The notes below the pieces were generated by a model. It worked only from the letters and a program-made list of their open reading frames with translations, ran no database searches and was not told the origin of the DNA. Below are positions 47,158 through 55,946 of a DNA stretch of 64,000 nucleotides, piece after piece. Source of the DNA: Comamonas koreensis (GTDB lineage Bacteria; Pseudomonadota; Gammaproteobacteria; Burkholderiales; Burkholderiaceae_C); contig NZ_JAJNCT010000010.1 of assembly GCF_021026195.1 (NCBI RefSeq), positions 248,001 to 312,000 on the forward strand, read 5' to 3'. The position numbers and the translations under genes were made by a program. How positions within the stretch are numbered: position 1 is the first letter of the stretch; every line of letters starts with the position of its first letter.

Positions 47158-48321
47158 ATGGCCCACCGCGAAACCCAGAACCAGCTTTTCAGCCCGCTGC
47201 AGCTGCGCGATGTCGTGCTCAAGAACCGCATCGTGGCCGCCCCCATGTGGCAGTACCAGGGCCGCCAAGGCCAGGTGCAGGATTGGCATTTGATGCACCT
47301 GGGCCGCCTGGCCGCAGGCGGCAGCGGCCTGGTGTTCCAGGAAGGCACCGGTGTGGAGCGGCGTGGCTGCGGCACCCTGGGCGATATCGGTCTGTGGCAG
47401 GACGACATGGTGGCGCCCCTGCAGCGCATCGTGCAGCTGATGCGCGACTGCGGCACCACGCCAGGCATCCAGCTGATGCATGCGGGCCGCAAGGCCCGGC
47501 AGCTGACCCCTGCCCAGGGCAGAGGGCCCTTGCCCTCCCAGCCGGATATCGCCGACTGGGAGGCCTGGATGCCGATGGGCCCAAGCGCCATCCCGGCCGG
47601 CAAGGGCCTGGACACGCCGACACCCATGTCGCTGCAGCACATCCAGCAGGTGGTGGAGGCCTTTGCCGCTGCCGCCAGCCGCGCCGCGCGCGCCGGCTAC
47701 CAGGTGCTGGAGCTGCATGCCGGCCATGGCTATCTGCTGCACAGCTTTTTGTCGCCGCTGGCCAACCAGCGCGACGATGCCTGGGGTGGCAGCTTTGACA
47801 ACCGCTGCCGGCTGCTGCTGACGGTCGTCGAAGCGGTGCGCGCCGTGTGGCCAGCGGGTCTGCCGCTGCTGGTGCGCCTGTCCTGCAGCGATGGGGCGCC
47901 CGGCGGCTGGACCTTGGAAGACAGCATCGCACTGGTCCAGCGCCTGCTGCCGCTGGGGGTGGATGCGATCGACTGCTCCTCGGGTGGCATTGCCGGCTCG
48001 CCACTGCGCGGCGGCGAGTCCGCCACCTATGGCTACCAGGTGGAACTGGCCTCGGCCATCAAGGCCGCCACCGGCGCCTGCACGATGGCCGTGGGCCTGA
48101 TCGTGCATGCACAGCAGGCCGAGGCCATTTTGCGCAATGGCCATGCGGACCTGGTCGCCCTGGCGCGCGAGCTGATCTACAACCCCAACTGGCCGATGGA
48201 TGCGGCGCAAAAGCTGCAGGATGCGCAGGATTTCCAGATGCTGACCAGGAACGAGGCTTTCTGGCTGGAGCGGCGCAAGGCCACCACACCGGATCTGCAG
48301 CCGTCCACCTTTGTGCGCTGA
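47158..48321 (+). CDS. Old-yellow-enzyme family NADH:flavin oxidoreductase
   Basis: 387-aa FMN enzyme of the OYE family, YqjM-like in length, reducing activated C=C bonds such as those of enoyl-type intermediates. Motifs: LKNRIVAAPMWQY near residue 22, IQLMHAGRKA near 105, ELHAGHGYLLHSFLSPLANQR near 185 and the phosphate-binding end LVALARELIYNPNWP. The GTG-less ATG 47158 is 11 bp after the binding-protein stop; the open frame upstream is overlap with that gene. Last enzyme of the operon; with ligase, dehydrogenase and SDR it suggests breakdown of an unsaturated, cyclic or aromatic acid. Confidence 0.9.
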   Translation: MAHRETQNQLFSPLQLRDVVLKNRIVAAPMWQYQGRQGQVQDWHLMHLGRLAAGGSGLVFQEGTGVERRGCGTLGDIGLWQDDMVAPLQRIVQLMRDCGTTPGIQLMHAGRKARQLTPAQGRGPLPSQPDIADWEAWMPMGPSAIPAGKGLDTPTPMSLQHIQQVVEAFAAAASRAARAGYQVLELHAGHGYLLHSFLSPLANQRDDAWGGSFDNRCRLLLTVVEAVRAVWPAGLPLLVRLSCSDGAPGGWTLEDSIALVQRLLPLGVDAIDCSSGGIAGSPLRGGESATYGYQVELASAIKAATGACTMAVGLIVHAQQAEAILRNGHADLVALARELIYNPNWPMDAAQKLQDAQDFQMLTRNEAFWLERRKATTPDLQPSTFVR

Positions 48322-48356
48322 AGGCGTTGACGGCACCGCAATGCCACAATGCGGCG

Positions 48357-48794
48357 ATGCGCATAACGCCCGTCGCCCTCCCCCTTGCCTTGTTGGCCGT
48401 GCTGGCCAGCACTGGCTGCCAGCAAATCCCCTATGCCCCGTTGCCGGCCCCGCCCACCGGCATCCGCTATGAGCCGGGTGCCAACAGCGCCGGCATTGCG
48501 CGCATGTCGGAGGCGGAACTGCTGCGCCAAAAGCGCCTGGCCCAGGAGGGCGACAAACGCGCGGCCTTGAACGTCTACCAGCATCTGCGCTCGGTAGAGA
48601 ACGACGATGCCCAGGCGCGCGACTGGCTGATCCTGGCGGCCGACCTGGGCCATGCCTCGGCCCAGTTCAACCTGGCCCAGATCGGCATCTACGAGCATGA
48701 CAGCGCCAGCGCGCTGTACTGGGCCCAACGGGCCAGGGCCTCGGGCTACCCGCATGCGGCCGATTTGGTGCGGTCCTTGGAGAACCCTGACTAG
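48357..48794 (+). CDS. Small Sel1-repeat-like lipoprotein
   Basis: 145-aa protein with signal MRITPVALPLALLAVLASTGC (lipobox STGC), so a lipoprotein. The mature part has a short Pro-rich linker and one to two SEL1-like helical repeats (AREWLILAADLGHASAQFNLA-type pattern, here ARDWLILAADLGHASAQFNLA, then ASALYWAQRARASGYPHAADL). It probably mediates protein contacts. It lies 35 bp after the catabolic operon and may be read through, but no functional link is evident. It converges with the next gene with 4 bp between the stops. Confidence 0.75.
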   Translation: MRITPVALPLALLAVLASTGCQQIPYAPLPAPPTGIRYEPGANSAGIARMSEAELLRQKRLAQEGDKRAALNVYQHLRSVENDDAQARDWLILAADLGHASAQFNLAQIGIYEHDSASALYWAQRARASGYPHAADLVRSLENPD

Positions 48795-48798
48795 GCCC

Positions 48799-49260
48799 TC
48801 AGCGTACCGCTGGCGGCAGCCGCGCCAGCTCGGCAGTCAGTGCGCGCACATCGGCCAGCGCGCGGGTCTTGTCGGCAGGTACCGCGCCATTCGCTGATCC
48901 ACCCAACGCCTGGGAGAAGCCCTGCAGCACCTGCTGGGCCTTTTTCAGCTCGGTCTCCAGGATCAGGCGGCGCTCGTCCTGGCCAAAATCGGCGCGCTCA
49001 CGCGGGCGCGGGCTTGGCGACTGGGTGTGGGCTGGGGCTGGGGCGGCGGCTGCCGTGCGCAGCGTACGGCGTGCGGGCGGTGCAGCAACGGCTGCCGCAG
49101 CAGCGGCCTTGCAGCCGGGTCCGGCGGCAGCGGCACCGCCAAGGATGTATTCCACGCCAGCGTCCTTGCACACCGTCTGCGCCACCGCCGGCGCAGCGCC
49201 CAGCATGGCGGTCAGCAGCAGCGCTGCCGCTGCGGCCAGTGGCCCATCAAGGCGCCGCAT
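48799..49260 (-). CDS. Small secreted protein at the end of the tad locus
   Basis: 153-aa exported protein: signal peptide MRRLDGPLAAAAALLLTAMLGAAPAVA, then a short Cys pair (QTVCKDAG..AGPGC), an Ala/Pro-rich disordered centre and a C-terminal helical segment ETELKKAQQVLQGFSQALGG likely to form a coiled coil. No family recognised. ATG 49260 overlaps the end of the TadE-like gene by 14 bp, which places it in the same operon; a role in pilus assembly is inferred only from this. Confidence 0.65.
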   Translation of the reverse strand: MRRLDGPLAAAAALLLTAMLGAAPAVAQTVCKDAGVEYILGGAAAAGPGCKAAAAAAVAAPPARRTLRTAAAAPAPAHTQSPSPRPRERADFGQDERRLILETELKKAQQVLQGFSQALGGSANGAVPADKTRALADVRALTAELARLPPAVR

Positions 49261-50416
49261 CGAATGGATTGGGAACATTCTCCACCCCCATCGGATTGGC
49301 CCAGATCGCAGGGCAGAAGGCATTGCGCAGGCCCACCACATCCTTGAGGCCGTCCATGGCCGCATTGCCCACATGGGCGGTCACCCACTGCGCCCCGTTG
49401 CGGATATTGCCGACCAGGTCGGGCACCAGGGTGGCGTAGTCACCCAGGCCGCTGTTGCCGTCGGCCACTTCCCATTTGAAGCTGGCATTGAGGTCCGAGG
49501 TATCGCGGGCCGGCCCAAAGGAATAGAAGGGATGCCAGTACAGCGAGGACTGCATGCCCACCGAGGCCTCCTGCGTCAGCGGAAAGCGGTCGCTCGCCAG
49601 AAAGAAGGCATCAATGGCCGAGAGGTCGGTGGCTTCGGCACTGAGCACATCGTCGCCCGTGGTCAGCACCGAGCCGATGTGCTTGGAGACATAGCGGTAG
49701 CCCTGCATGGCCTTGATGATGATGGGCCCGGCGATCGGCACGCTGAGCTTGTAGCCATAGTGCACCCGCAGGTGCAGGATATTGGTCTCGCCCAAGGTCT
49801 TGTTGGAGACGGCACCACGCAGCCGCGTGTCTTCCAGGTTCGGGGTGTCGCCGTTGTAGGCGTCGGTCGCGCCGGTACGCGCATCGCGCTCATAGGGCAG
49901 CGGCTTGCGGTAGCGCAGGCTGTCGTTGGGGATGCGTACAATGCCGCGCGATTCGCCATAGTTCTCCACCATGGCCCAGTCCAAAAAGGTGTTCTGCGTG
50001 GGGTTGACGTACTCGATACAGCTGCCCTGGATCAGGTCGGTGTTGGTGTTGACCCAGCCCTTGAGCAGGCCCGAGACGCTGGATTCGGACACATACAGCG
50101 GCATCATCCCCCGCACAAAGCCTTGCCAGACACTGCCCTTGGTGAGCGCGGATTTGACATTGCCCAGGCTCACATCGGCCAGCATGCCCTTCTTGGCCAG
50201 CGGAATGCGCAGGTCGTAGGGCAGCGGCAGTGCGTTGTTGAGCGAACCCACGCGTGCCGCCTCATTGGCGGCGTACTGCAGGGTCAGCCTGGCGCGGTAG
50301 ATCAGCGCAAACTGGATCAGCGACAGCGTGAACACCAGCACCACCGGCAGCGCGATCAAGGTCTCCGTCATCGACACGCCGCGCTGCCGGGCGCCGCTTG
50401 GTTTTTTCATGCGCAT
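49247..50416 (-). CDS. TadE-like pilus assembly protein
   Basis: 389-aa membrane-anchored protein. The N-terminus has a prepilin-type leader RQRGVSMTETLIALPVVLVF: a Gly followed by five residues to Glu and a hydrophobic helix, as processed by the Tad prepilin peptidase. The TadE motif ANEAARVGSL follows the helix. The remaining ~330 residues are extracytoplasmic, without recognised domain and much longer than a classical TadE (about 190 aa). Starts ATG 50416 or 50410 are both possible; 50416 has AAGGG upstream. It lies after the DUF192 gene, in the tad gene cluster. Confidence 0.8.
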   Translation of the reverse strand: MRMKKPSGARQRGVSMTETLIALPVVLVFTLSLIQFALIYRARLTLQYAANEAARVGSLNNALPLPYDLRIPLAKKGMLADVSLGNVKSALTKGSVWQGFVRGMMPLYVSESSVSGLLKGWVNTNTDLIQGSCIEYVNPTQNTFLDWAMVENYGESRGIVRIPNDSLRYRKPLPYERDARTGATDAYNGDTPNLEDTRLRGAVSNKTLGETNILHLRVHYGYKLSVPIAGPIIIKAMQGYRYVSKHIGSVLTTGDDVLSAEATDLSAIDAFFLASDRFPLTQEASVGMQSSLYWHPFYSFGPARDTSDLNASFKWEVADGNSGLGDYATLVPDLVGNIRNGAQWVTAHVGNAAMDGLKDVVGLRNAFCPAIWANPMGVENVPNPFDAAP

Positions 50417-50427
50417 TTCAAGCCCTT

Positions 50428-50751
50428 TCAACACAGTTGCAGCCGCTGGCCCGGTGCCAGCCCCAGGCGCGCTGCCTCGCCACTGCGCAGCTCCAGCACC
50501 CGTTGTGCGCCCCGGCACCAGGCCATGCGCCAGGGCGCCAGGCCGGCGCTGATGCGCAGCACCTGCTGCTGCGCATCGACAAACACCACATCGATCGCAT
50601 AGCGCATGAAGCAGGTGTGCACGGCCGCGCAGCGGTCGAACGCCAGCGCCTCACCGCTGGCGGGCGGCGGGCGAAAGATCAGCCCAAAGGCGCGCTCGGA
50701 AAAGCGCTGGGCCAGCTGGACTTTGAGTGCGGGCATACCAGGCGCCTTCAT
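50428..50751 (-). CDS. DUF192 protein
   Basis: 107-aa protein covering one DUF192 domain: VQLAQRFSERAFGLIFRPPP, the AFDRCAAVHTCFMRYAIDVVFVD core and RGAQRVLELRSGEAARLGLAPGQ. Most DUF192 proteins are exported, but this one has no signal peptide. Function unknown. ATG 50751 overlaps the tadC TGA as ATGA, so it is translated with the tad genes; the much longer frame upstream is only the complement of tadC in another frame. DUF192 genes recur in tad clusters of beta-proteobacteria. Confidence 0.82.
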   Translation of the reverse strand: MKAPGMPALKVQLAQRFSERAFGLIFRPPPASGEALAFDRCAAVHTCFMRYAIDVVFVDAQQQVLRISAGLAPWRMAWCRGAQRVLELRSGEAARLGLAPGQRLQLC

Positions 50752-51635
50752 TTCAAGGTTTGGTACATCTGCACCGCGAGTGGAAAAAAGATCACCATGA
50801 AGGTGACCGGAAAGATAAAGATCACCAACGGGCCGAGCATCTTCACGGGCGCTTCCATCGCCAGCTTTTCGGCGTGCTGAAAGCGCTCGGTACGGCGCTG
50901 CTCGGAGATGGCGACCAGGGTGTCGGTGACGCTGGCACCCAGCGATTCGGCCTGGGTCAGGTTGGAGACCAGGCCGCGCACATGCTTGTTGTCCATGCGC
51001 TCGGCCATGGCGTTGAACGCATCCATACGGCTCATGCCGGTGCGCATTTCGCGCAGCAGGCGCTCGAGCTCTTCGTGCATCGCACCAGGGGGGCCCTTTT
51101 GCACCGCCTGCGAGATCGCCGCCGTCAAGCCCAGCCCCGCCTGGCAGCAGAGCGTGATCAGGTCGAGGTAACCGGGCAAGGTGCGCAGCACTTCCTTGTC
51201 GCGGCGTTTCTTGCGGTCGTTGACCCAGATGGCCGGCAGCATCCAGCCCAGCAGCAAGCCCGCCAGACAGGCCAGACGCACCCACTGCCCATCGATCTTC
51301 AGCGCCATCGTGGCGCCCGCAAAGGCCAGCCCGACCAATGCCATCGAGATCACACGCACGGCGATGATCTCCTCGGCCTTGAGCACATACTCCAGGCCGG
51401 CCAGCTGCAGCTTGCGCTTCCAGCGCAGCAGGCTGGAGGTGGGCGCAATCTCCGAGACATGGAACTGCAGCACGTTGACGGCCGGCCAGATGAGCCGGAT
51501 GCCCCAGGGCAGCGGGTCCATGTGCTCGCGCACGGACGGCCGGGCCTTGCGCACAATGGCCACAAAGTACAGCAAGATAATGGCCGCCATCACAGCGGAC
51601 AGAAAGATGGCGGCAAGCAGAATGGCGTTTTTCAT
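50748..51635 (-). CDS. tadC: Tad pilus inner-membrane platform protein TadC (T2SS F fold)
   Basis: 295-aa inner-membrane protein of the GspF/TadC family, which with TadB forms the platform driven by the CpaF ATPase. An N-terminal transmembrane helix (ILLAAIFLSAVMAAIILLYFVAIV), a pair of helices in the middle, the T2SSF cytoplasmic core with LPGYLDLITLCCQAGLGLTAAISQAV and EMRTGMSRMDAFNAMAERMD, and a last helix near residue 275. Start ATG 51635, three bases after the tadB stop. Confidence 0.93.
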   Translation of the reverse strand: MKNAILLAAIFLSAVMAAIILLYFVAIVRKARPSVREHMDPLPWGIRLIWPAVNVLQFHVSEIAPTSSLLRWKRKLQLAGLEYVLKAEEIIAVRVISMALVGLAFAGATMALKIDGQWVRLACLAGLLLGWMLPAIWVNDRKKRRDKEVLRTLPGYLDLITLCCQAGLGLTAAISQAVQKGPPGAMHEELERLLREMRTGMSRMDAFNAMAERMDNKHVRGLVSNLTQAESLGASVTDTLVAISEQRRTERFQHAEKLAMEAPVKMLGPLVIFIFPVTFMVIFFPLAVQMYQTLK

Positions 51636-51638
51636 GGC

Positions 51639-52496
51639 TCAGATGTCAATCGCGACAATTTTCTTGATGGACATGTAGCCCAGGGTGAGCATCACGATCA
51701 TCACGGCCAGTACCCCCCAGCCGATGGGGGTGACAAACAGCAGGTGCATGGTCGGCTGCATCAGGTACAGAATGCCGCCCAGCACCACGGGGAACATGGT
51801 CATCACCAGGCCCTGGATGCGGCCTTGTGCCGTCAGCGCCTTGATGCGCCCTTCCAGCATGGCTTTCTTGCGCAGGGTCTCGGCCAGCAGCTGCAGCGGC
51901 TCGGACAGGTTGCCCCCCACTTCCTTGGCCACGCGCAAGGCCACCACCACCAGCATGAAGTCCGGAATCTGGATGCGCCGCGCCATGTTCTGCACCGCGT
52001 CGTCGAAAGACAGGCCAATGCGCTGCTCCTTGAGCACGATGGCGAACTCATCGCCCAATGGCCCTTTCTGGTCACGCACCAGAATCTGCAGTGCCACCGA
52101 CAGCGCACTGCCCGCACGCAATGCGCTGGCAATGAAGAGCAAGGCATCGGGCAGCTCGGCCTCGATGCGCTCACGCCGCTTCTTGCGCTGCCAGGCGAAA
52201 TAGCGCGCTGGCAAAAAGTAGACAGCGCCGCAGACCACCACCACCAGCAACCAGTTGCGTGCAATCAGGTAGGTGAGGATGCCGGCCACGACCACCATGG
52301 CCACGTGGCCGGTCGCCAGGGTCAGCGCCTTTTGCGCATGGAACTCCGAGATGCCCAGAATCCGGAGACCCCGGCCGCGCAGGTAGACATTGGACTTGTC
52401 GCGCCACTCCCCCATGCGGCTGTAGACGAGCCAGCCCGAGAGCACCACAAAGCCGGCGGCGGCCAGCAAAAAGCCGAGGAACTGCCAGTTCTTCAT
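51639..52496 (-). CDS. tadB: Tad pilus inner-membrane platform protein TadB (T2SS F fold)
   Basis: 285-aa partner of TadC. The N-terminal hydrophobic helix is at residues about 5-25 (FLGFLLAAAGFVVLSGWLV), a second pair at about 80-110, and the T2SSF core contains LPDALLFIASALRAGSALSVALQILV and VALRVAKEVGGNLSEPLQLLAETLR. It ends with two hydrophobic helices. ATG 52496 overlaps the CpaF stop codon by four bases (ATGA). Confidence 0.93.
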   Translation of the reverse strand: MKNWQFLGFLLAAAGFVVLSGWLVYSRMGEWRDKSNVYLRGRGLRILGISEFHAQKALTLATGHVAMVVVAGILTYLIARNWLLVVVVCGAVYFLPARYFAWQRKKRRERIEAELPDALLFIASALRAGSALSVALQILVRDQKGPLGDEFAIVLKEQRIGLSFDDAVQNMARRIQIPDFMLVVVALRVAKEVGGNLSEPLQLLAETLRKKAMLEGRIKALTAQGRIQGLVMTMFPVVLGGILYLMQPTMHLLFVTPIGWGVLAVMIVMLTLGYMSIKKIVAIDI

Positions 52497-54160
52497 GCCG
52501 CTTCTCCCTGGAAGAACAGTTCCTCCATGTTCACCGGCACACCGTGCTCGACCAGCCTGGCGACAAAGTCCGGGATCACCCCGGTCGCCTCAAAGCGGCC
52601 CTGGGTGCGGAACTCGGCATCCAGCCCGGTCTTGCGGAACACAAAGATATCCTGCATCTGGATCACGCCATCGGTGCAGTTGAGCACCTCGGTGATCTGG
52701 GTGATTTTGCGGCTGCCGCAGGGAAAGCGGGTGAGCTGCACCATCAGGTGGATGGCCGAGGCGATCTGCTCTCGGATGGCGGTAACCGGAATGTTCATGC
52801 CCGCCATGGTCACCAGCACTTCCATACGGGCTGCGGCATCGCGCGGCGAGTTGGCGTGCAAGGTGGTGAGCGAGCCATCGTGGCCGGTGTTCATCGCCTG
52901 CAGCATGTCCAGCGCTTCGCCGCTTCGGCACTCACCGACGACGATGCGGTCGGGGCGCATCCGCAGCGAGTTCTTGACCAGGTCCCGGATCGACACGGCG
53001 CCCTTGCCTTCGACGTTGGCCGGGCGCGCTTCCAGCGATACCAGGTTGGGCTGGTTCAACGAAAGTTCGGCGGCATCCTCCACCGTCAGTATCCGCTCGT
53101 CGTTGGGGATGAAGTTGGACATCATGTTCAGCAAGGTGGTCTTGCCGGTGCCGGTACCGCCCGAGACCACGATGTTGAGCTTGTTCTCGACAGCCAGCTG
53201 CAGAAAATCGACCATGGCCTGCGAGATCGACTGGTACTGCACCATGCCCTCGGCGCCCATGCGCTTCTTCGGAAACTTACGGATGGTGATGCTGGGGCCG
53301 CGAATCGCCAGCGGCGGGATGATGGCGTTCACCCGCGAGCCGTCCTTCAGGCGCGCATCGACCATTGGCGAGCTCTCGTCAATACGCCGGCCCAGCGGCG
53401 TCACAATGCGCTCGATTGCGCCGTTGACGGCCAGGTCGCTGGTGAAGGACACATCGGTGCGCTCCAGCCGGCCGCGCCGCTCGATCCAGATCTCGTCAAA
53501 ACGGTTGACCATCACTTCGGTCACCGAGTCGTCCTGCAGCAGCACTTCCAGCGGGCCCAGGCCAATCGCCTCATCCAGCAGTTGCTGGCTCAGTTCGTTG
53601 CGATCAATGGTCTCGGGTAGGCTGGGTGTGTCGCGGATGATTTCGGCAATCAGTGCGCGCACATTGGAGCGCAGCTCATCGTCCTTCATCTTGATGGTGT
53701 CGATGCGGCGCGCTTCGAGCTGCTCCAGCAGCTGGCGGTGCAGCAGGCGGCGCCACTGCAGCATGGGGTCTTCCGGGCGCGGCTCCGTGCGCGTGGGGCG
53801 CTGGTGCTCCAGTAATGGCTGGGAGGTCTGGCCGGGGCTCTGCGTTTCTTCGCGCTGTCCGCCCAGCTTGTCATCGAGCACCACGATGATCGAGTGCCCA
53901 CCAACCACCACTTCCTCACCCCCTCGGCAGGGGCCATAGCGGGTCACGCGCTCGTTGTTGACCCAGGTGCCAAACAGGCTGCCCCGGTCTTCGATGAAGA
54001 CGTCGCCGTCATGCAGCATCACCACCGCATGGTCGCGGGCCACGTTCCAGCCGGTCAGATGCAGGGAGCGGTCGCTGGATTTGCCGATGGTGAAAGTCTC
54101 GGCACCGAGCTCGAACTCCTGCGCCTTCTGGCGGGGCGAATTGACTAGTAACTTATGCAC
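52493..54160 (-). CDS. cpaF: FHA-domain / CpaF (TadA) secretion ATPase fusion
   Basis: 555-aa cytosolic motor ATPase for Flp pilus assembly, joined to an N-terminal forkhead-associated domain (about residues 1-100). FHA landmarks are IGKSS at 25, ARDHA at 41 and GSLFGTWVN at 60; three positions that contact phosphothreonine in canonical FHA (GR, SRxH, NG) are altered. The CpaF part (about 130-555) has RIDESSPMVDARLKDGSRVN, Walker A GGTGTGKT at 334, VEDAAEL, and ECRSGEALDMLQAMNTGHDGSLTTLHAN. A GTG start at 54160 is fixed by GGAGAAG seven bases upstream. Overlaps tadB by ATGA. Confidence 0.93.
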   Translation of the reverse strand: MHKLLVNSPRQKAQEFELGAETFTIGKSSDRSLHLTGWNVARDHAVVMLHDGDVFIEDRGSLFGTWVNNERVTRYGPCRGGEEVVVGGHSIIVVLDDKLGGQREETQSPGQTSQPLLEHQRPTRTEPRPEDPMLQWRRLLHRQLLEQLEARRIDTIKMKDDELRSNVRALIAEIIRDTPSLPETIDRNELSQQLLDEAIGLGPLEVLLQDDSVTEVMVNRFDEIWIERRGRLERTDVSFTSDLAVNGAIERIVTPLGRRIDESSPMVDARLKDGSRVNAIIPPLAIRGPSITIRKFPKKRMGAEGMVQYQSISQAMVDFLQLAVENKLNIVVSGGTGTGKTTLLNMMSNFIPNDERILTVEDAAELSLNQPNLVSLEARPANVEGKGAVSIRDLVKNSLRMRPDRIVVGECRSGEALDMLQAMNTGHDGSLTTLHANSPRDAAARMEVLVTMAGMNIPVTAIREQIASAIHLMVQLTRFPCGSRKITQITEVLNCTDGVIQMQDIFVFRKTGLDAEFRTQGRFEATGVIPDFVARLVEHGVPVNMEELFFQGEAA

Positions 54161-54190
54161 GGTCTTCTCCGGGATCAGCGGCCGCAGCCA

Positions 54191-55882
54191 TCAGTTGTGC
54201 GAATAGCTCTCGGGGTCCAGACCCCGCTCGGGCATCGGCGGTTCGACCTTTTTGGAGTTACGGTAGAGGTCTTCGGTCAGGTCGGTAAAACCGTTGGAGA
54301 TCTGCTCCTCCATCTGCTGGCTGCGCTCCAGGCGGGGGCGCGAATCGCGCGCGGTGACCACACGCGGGGTGATGAACACCACGGTCTCGATCTGGTTATC
54401 GCTGTCGTTGTTGTTCTTGAAGGCCCAGCCCAGCACCGGCACATTGCGCAGGCCCGGCAGGCCATCGGTAGCGCGCGAGGACTGGCGGCTGATGAGGCCC
54501 GAGAGGATGATGGTGTCACCGTCATCGACGTTGAACTCACTCTCGGTGCGGCGCGTCAGCAGCCCCGGGATGCCATCGACCGAGATGGACTGGTCGATGT
54601 TGCTGACCTCGGCCAGGATCGAGCCAGAGATGTTGCCGGCGCCATCGGCCATGGGCTTGACATGCAGACGCAGGCCATAGGGCTTGTAGTTGACCGAGCC
54701 AGTACCCAGCGCGCTCATTGCAGGCAAGGGGATTTCACCGCCCGAGAGGAAACGCGCTTCGCCGCCACTGCGGGTGGTGAGCTTGGGCGAGGCCAGCAGC
54801 ATCGCATTGCCGCGCTGCACCTGCAGGTTGATGGCCGAGGTCAGCGCCGTGCTCAAACCAAAGTAGTAGCGTGCCTTGCGCCGGCGCTGGTCCAGAAAGC
54901 CTTGGCCGTAGCCGCTGTCCATGTTCAGAAAGGGCGAGTTCTCCGGCAGGATGCGGTAGCCGCCGTTGGAGGCGATATCGGAGAACAGGCCAAAGTTGAA
55001 GCCGCCACCTGTCGTGTCCCACTTCATGCCCAGGTCGTCCAGCGCCGAGCGCGAGAACTCCACAATGCGCACGTCCATCTCGATCATGCGGTCGACACGC
55101 AGGCGCTCCGAGGTGGCGAAGGACACGACGGCCGGGCCGTACATGCGCGCAATCTCGCGCAGCCGTGTGACGGCAGCGGGGTCGAGGTTGGAGCCGTCCA
55201 GGATGATCTTTTCACCGACACGGGAGATGCTCACACCGGTGATACCGGCGGTCAGCATCGAGATCTCGCCTTCGATGCGGTCCAGATCGACCACGTTGAC
55301 ACGCGCCTTGAGGCTGCTGACCTGGCCGTCCTTGCGCCAGACATGGATCGTGCTTTCACCGGCGTCCAATGCCGTCAGCAACAGGCTCTTCTGGTCCACC
55401 ACGCGCGCTTCCATGATCTTGCCGTTGCCGACGGCCACACGCACAACATCGCGCACCTCGATCAAGGTCATCTGCCCCACATAGAGCGACAGCGATGCGG
55501 GCAGGTGCTTGATCACCAAGGGCTGCACGCCACCGATGCTGGAGGCATCTGCCGCAGGCTGGGTGTTGACGCTGACGGTGGGCAAGGTGCGAAAGCCCGG
55601 CGAGGTCATAGGCGCAGCCTGGCCCTCGGTGTCGCGGGCGAAATCGCCACCGTCTCCGCCTTGTCCACGCTGCTCGGCCTCCGCCTGCAGCGATGCCGAT
55701 TGCGCAGCGCGCAGCAGATCACCGAGTGCGCCGGGGGCTGAGGGCTGCGTGGTGCCGGCAGAGGGCTGCGCAGCCGACAAGGGCGCCGTAGGCAGGGCCA
55801 GGACGAGCGCGACGCAAGCCGTCGCACCCCAGGTCTGAAGGGCCGGACGGGGACGGGACATACAGATCATCGAGGAATTCAT
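54191..55882 (-). CDS. cpaC: Tad pilus secretin CpaC/RcpA
   Basis: 563-aa outer-membrane secretin through which the Flp pilus exits. Signal peptide region residues about 8-38 (ending APLSAA-Q); N-terminal pilus assembly domain LSLYVGQMTLIEVRDVVRVAVG near 130; a BON-like stretch GVSISRVGEKIILDGSN near 230; secretin core with SPKLTTRSGGEARFLSGGEIPLP, GLRLHVKPMADG, VDDGDTIILSGLISRQ and GLRNVPVLGWAFKNNN, ending ETVVFITPRVV. Three in-frame ATG codons lie within eight residues and none has a good ribosome site, so the exact start is uncertain. It precedes cpaF by 30 bp. Confidence 0.92.
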   Translation of the reverse strand: MNSSMICMSRPRPALQTWGATACVALVLALPTAPLSAAQPSAGTTQPSAPGALGDLLRAAQSASLQAEAEQRGQGGDGGDFARDTEGQAAPMTSPGFRTLPTVSVNTQPAADASSIGGVQPLVIKHLPASLSLYVGQMTLIEVRDVVRVAVGNGKIMEARVVDQKSLLLTALDAGESTIHVWRKDGQVSSLKARVNVVDLDRIEGEISMLTAGITGVSISRVGEKIILDGSNLDPAAVTRLREIARMYGPAVVSFATSERLRVDRMIEMDVRIVEFSRSALDDLGMKWDTTGGGFNFGLFSDIASNGGYRILPENSPFLNMDSGYGQGFLDQRRRKARYYFGLSTALTSAINLQVQRGNAMLLASPKLTTRSGGEARFLSGGEIPLPAMSALGTGSVNYKPYGLRLHVKPMADGAGNISGSILAEVSNIDQSISVDGIPGLLTRRTESEFNVDDGDTIILSGLISRQSSRATDGLPGLRNVPVLGWAFKNNNDSDNQIETVVFITPRVVTARDSRPRLERSQQMEEQISNGFTDLTEDLYRNSKKVEPPMPERGLDPESYSHN

Positions 55883-55946
55883 GGTCTAGCAAATCTTTGG
55901 AGCGAATGGCGCAGCGGGGCCAGGGAATAAATCAGGACAAAAACAA

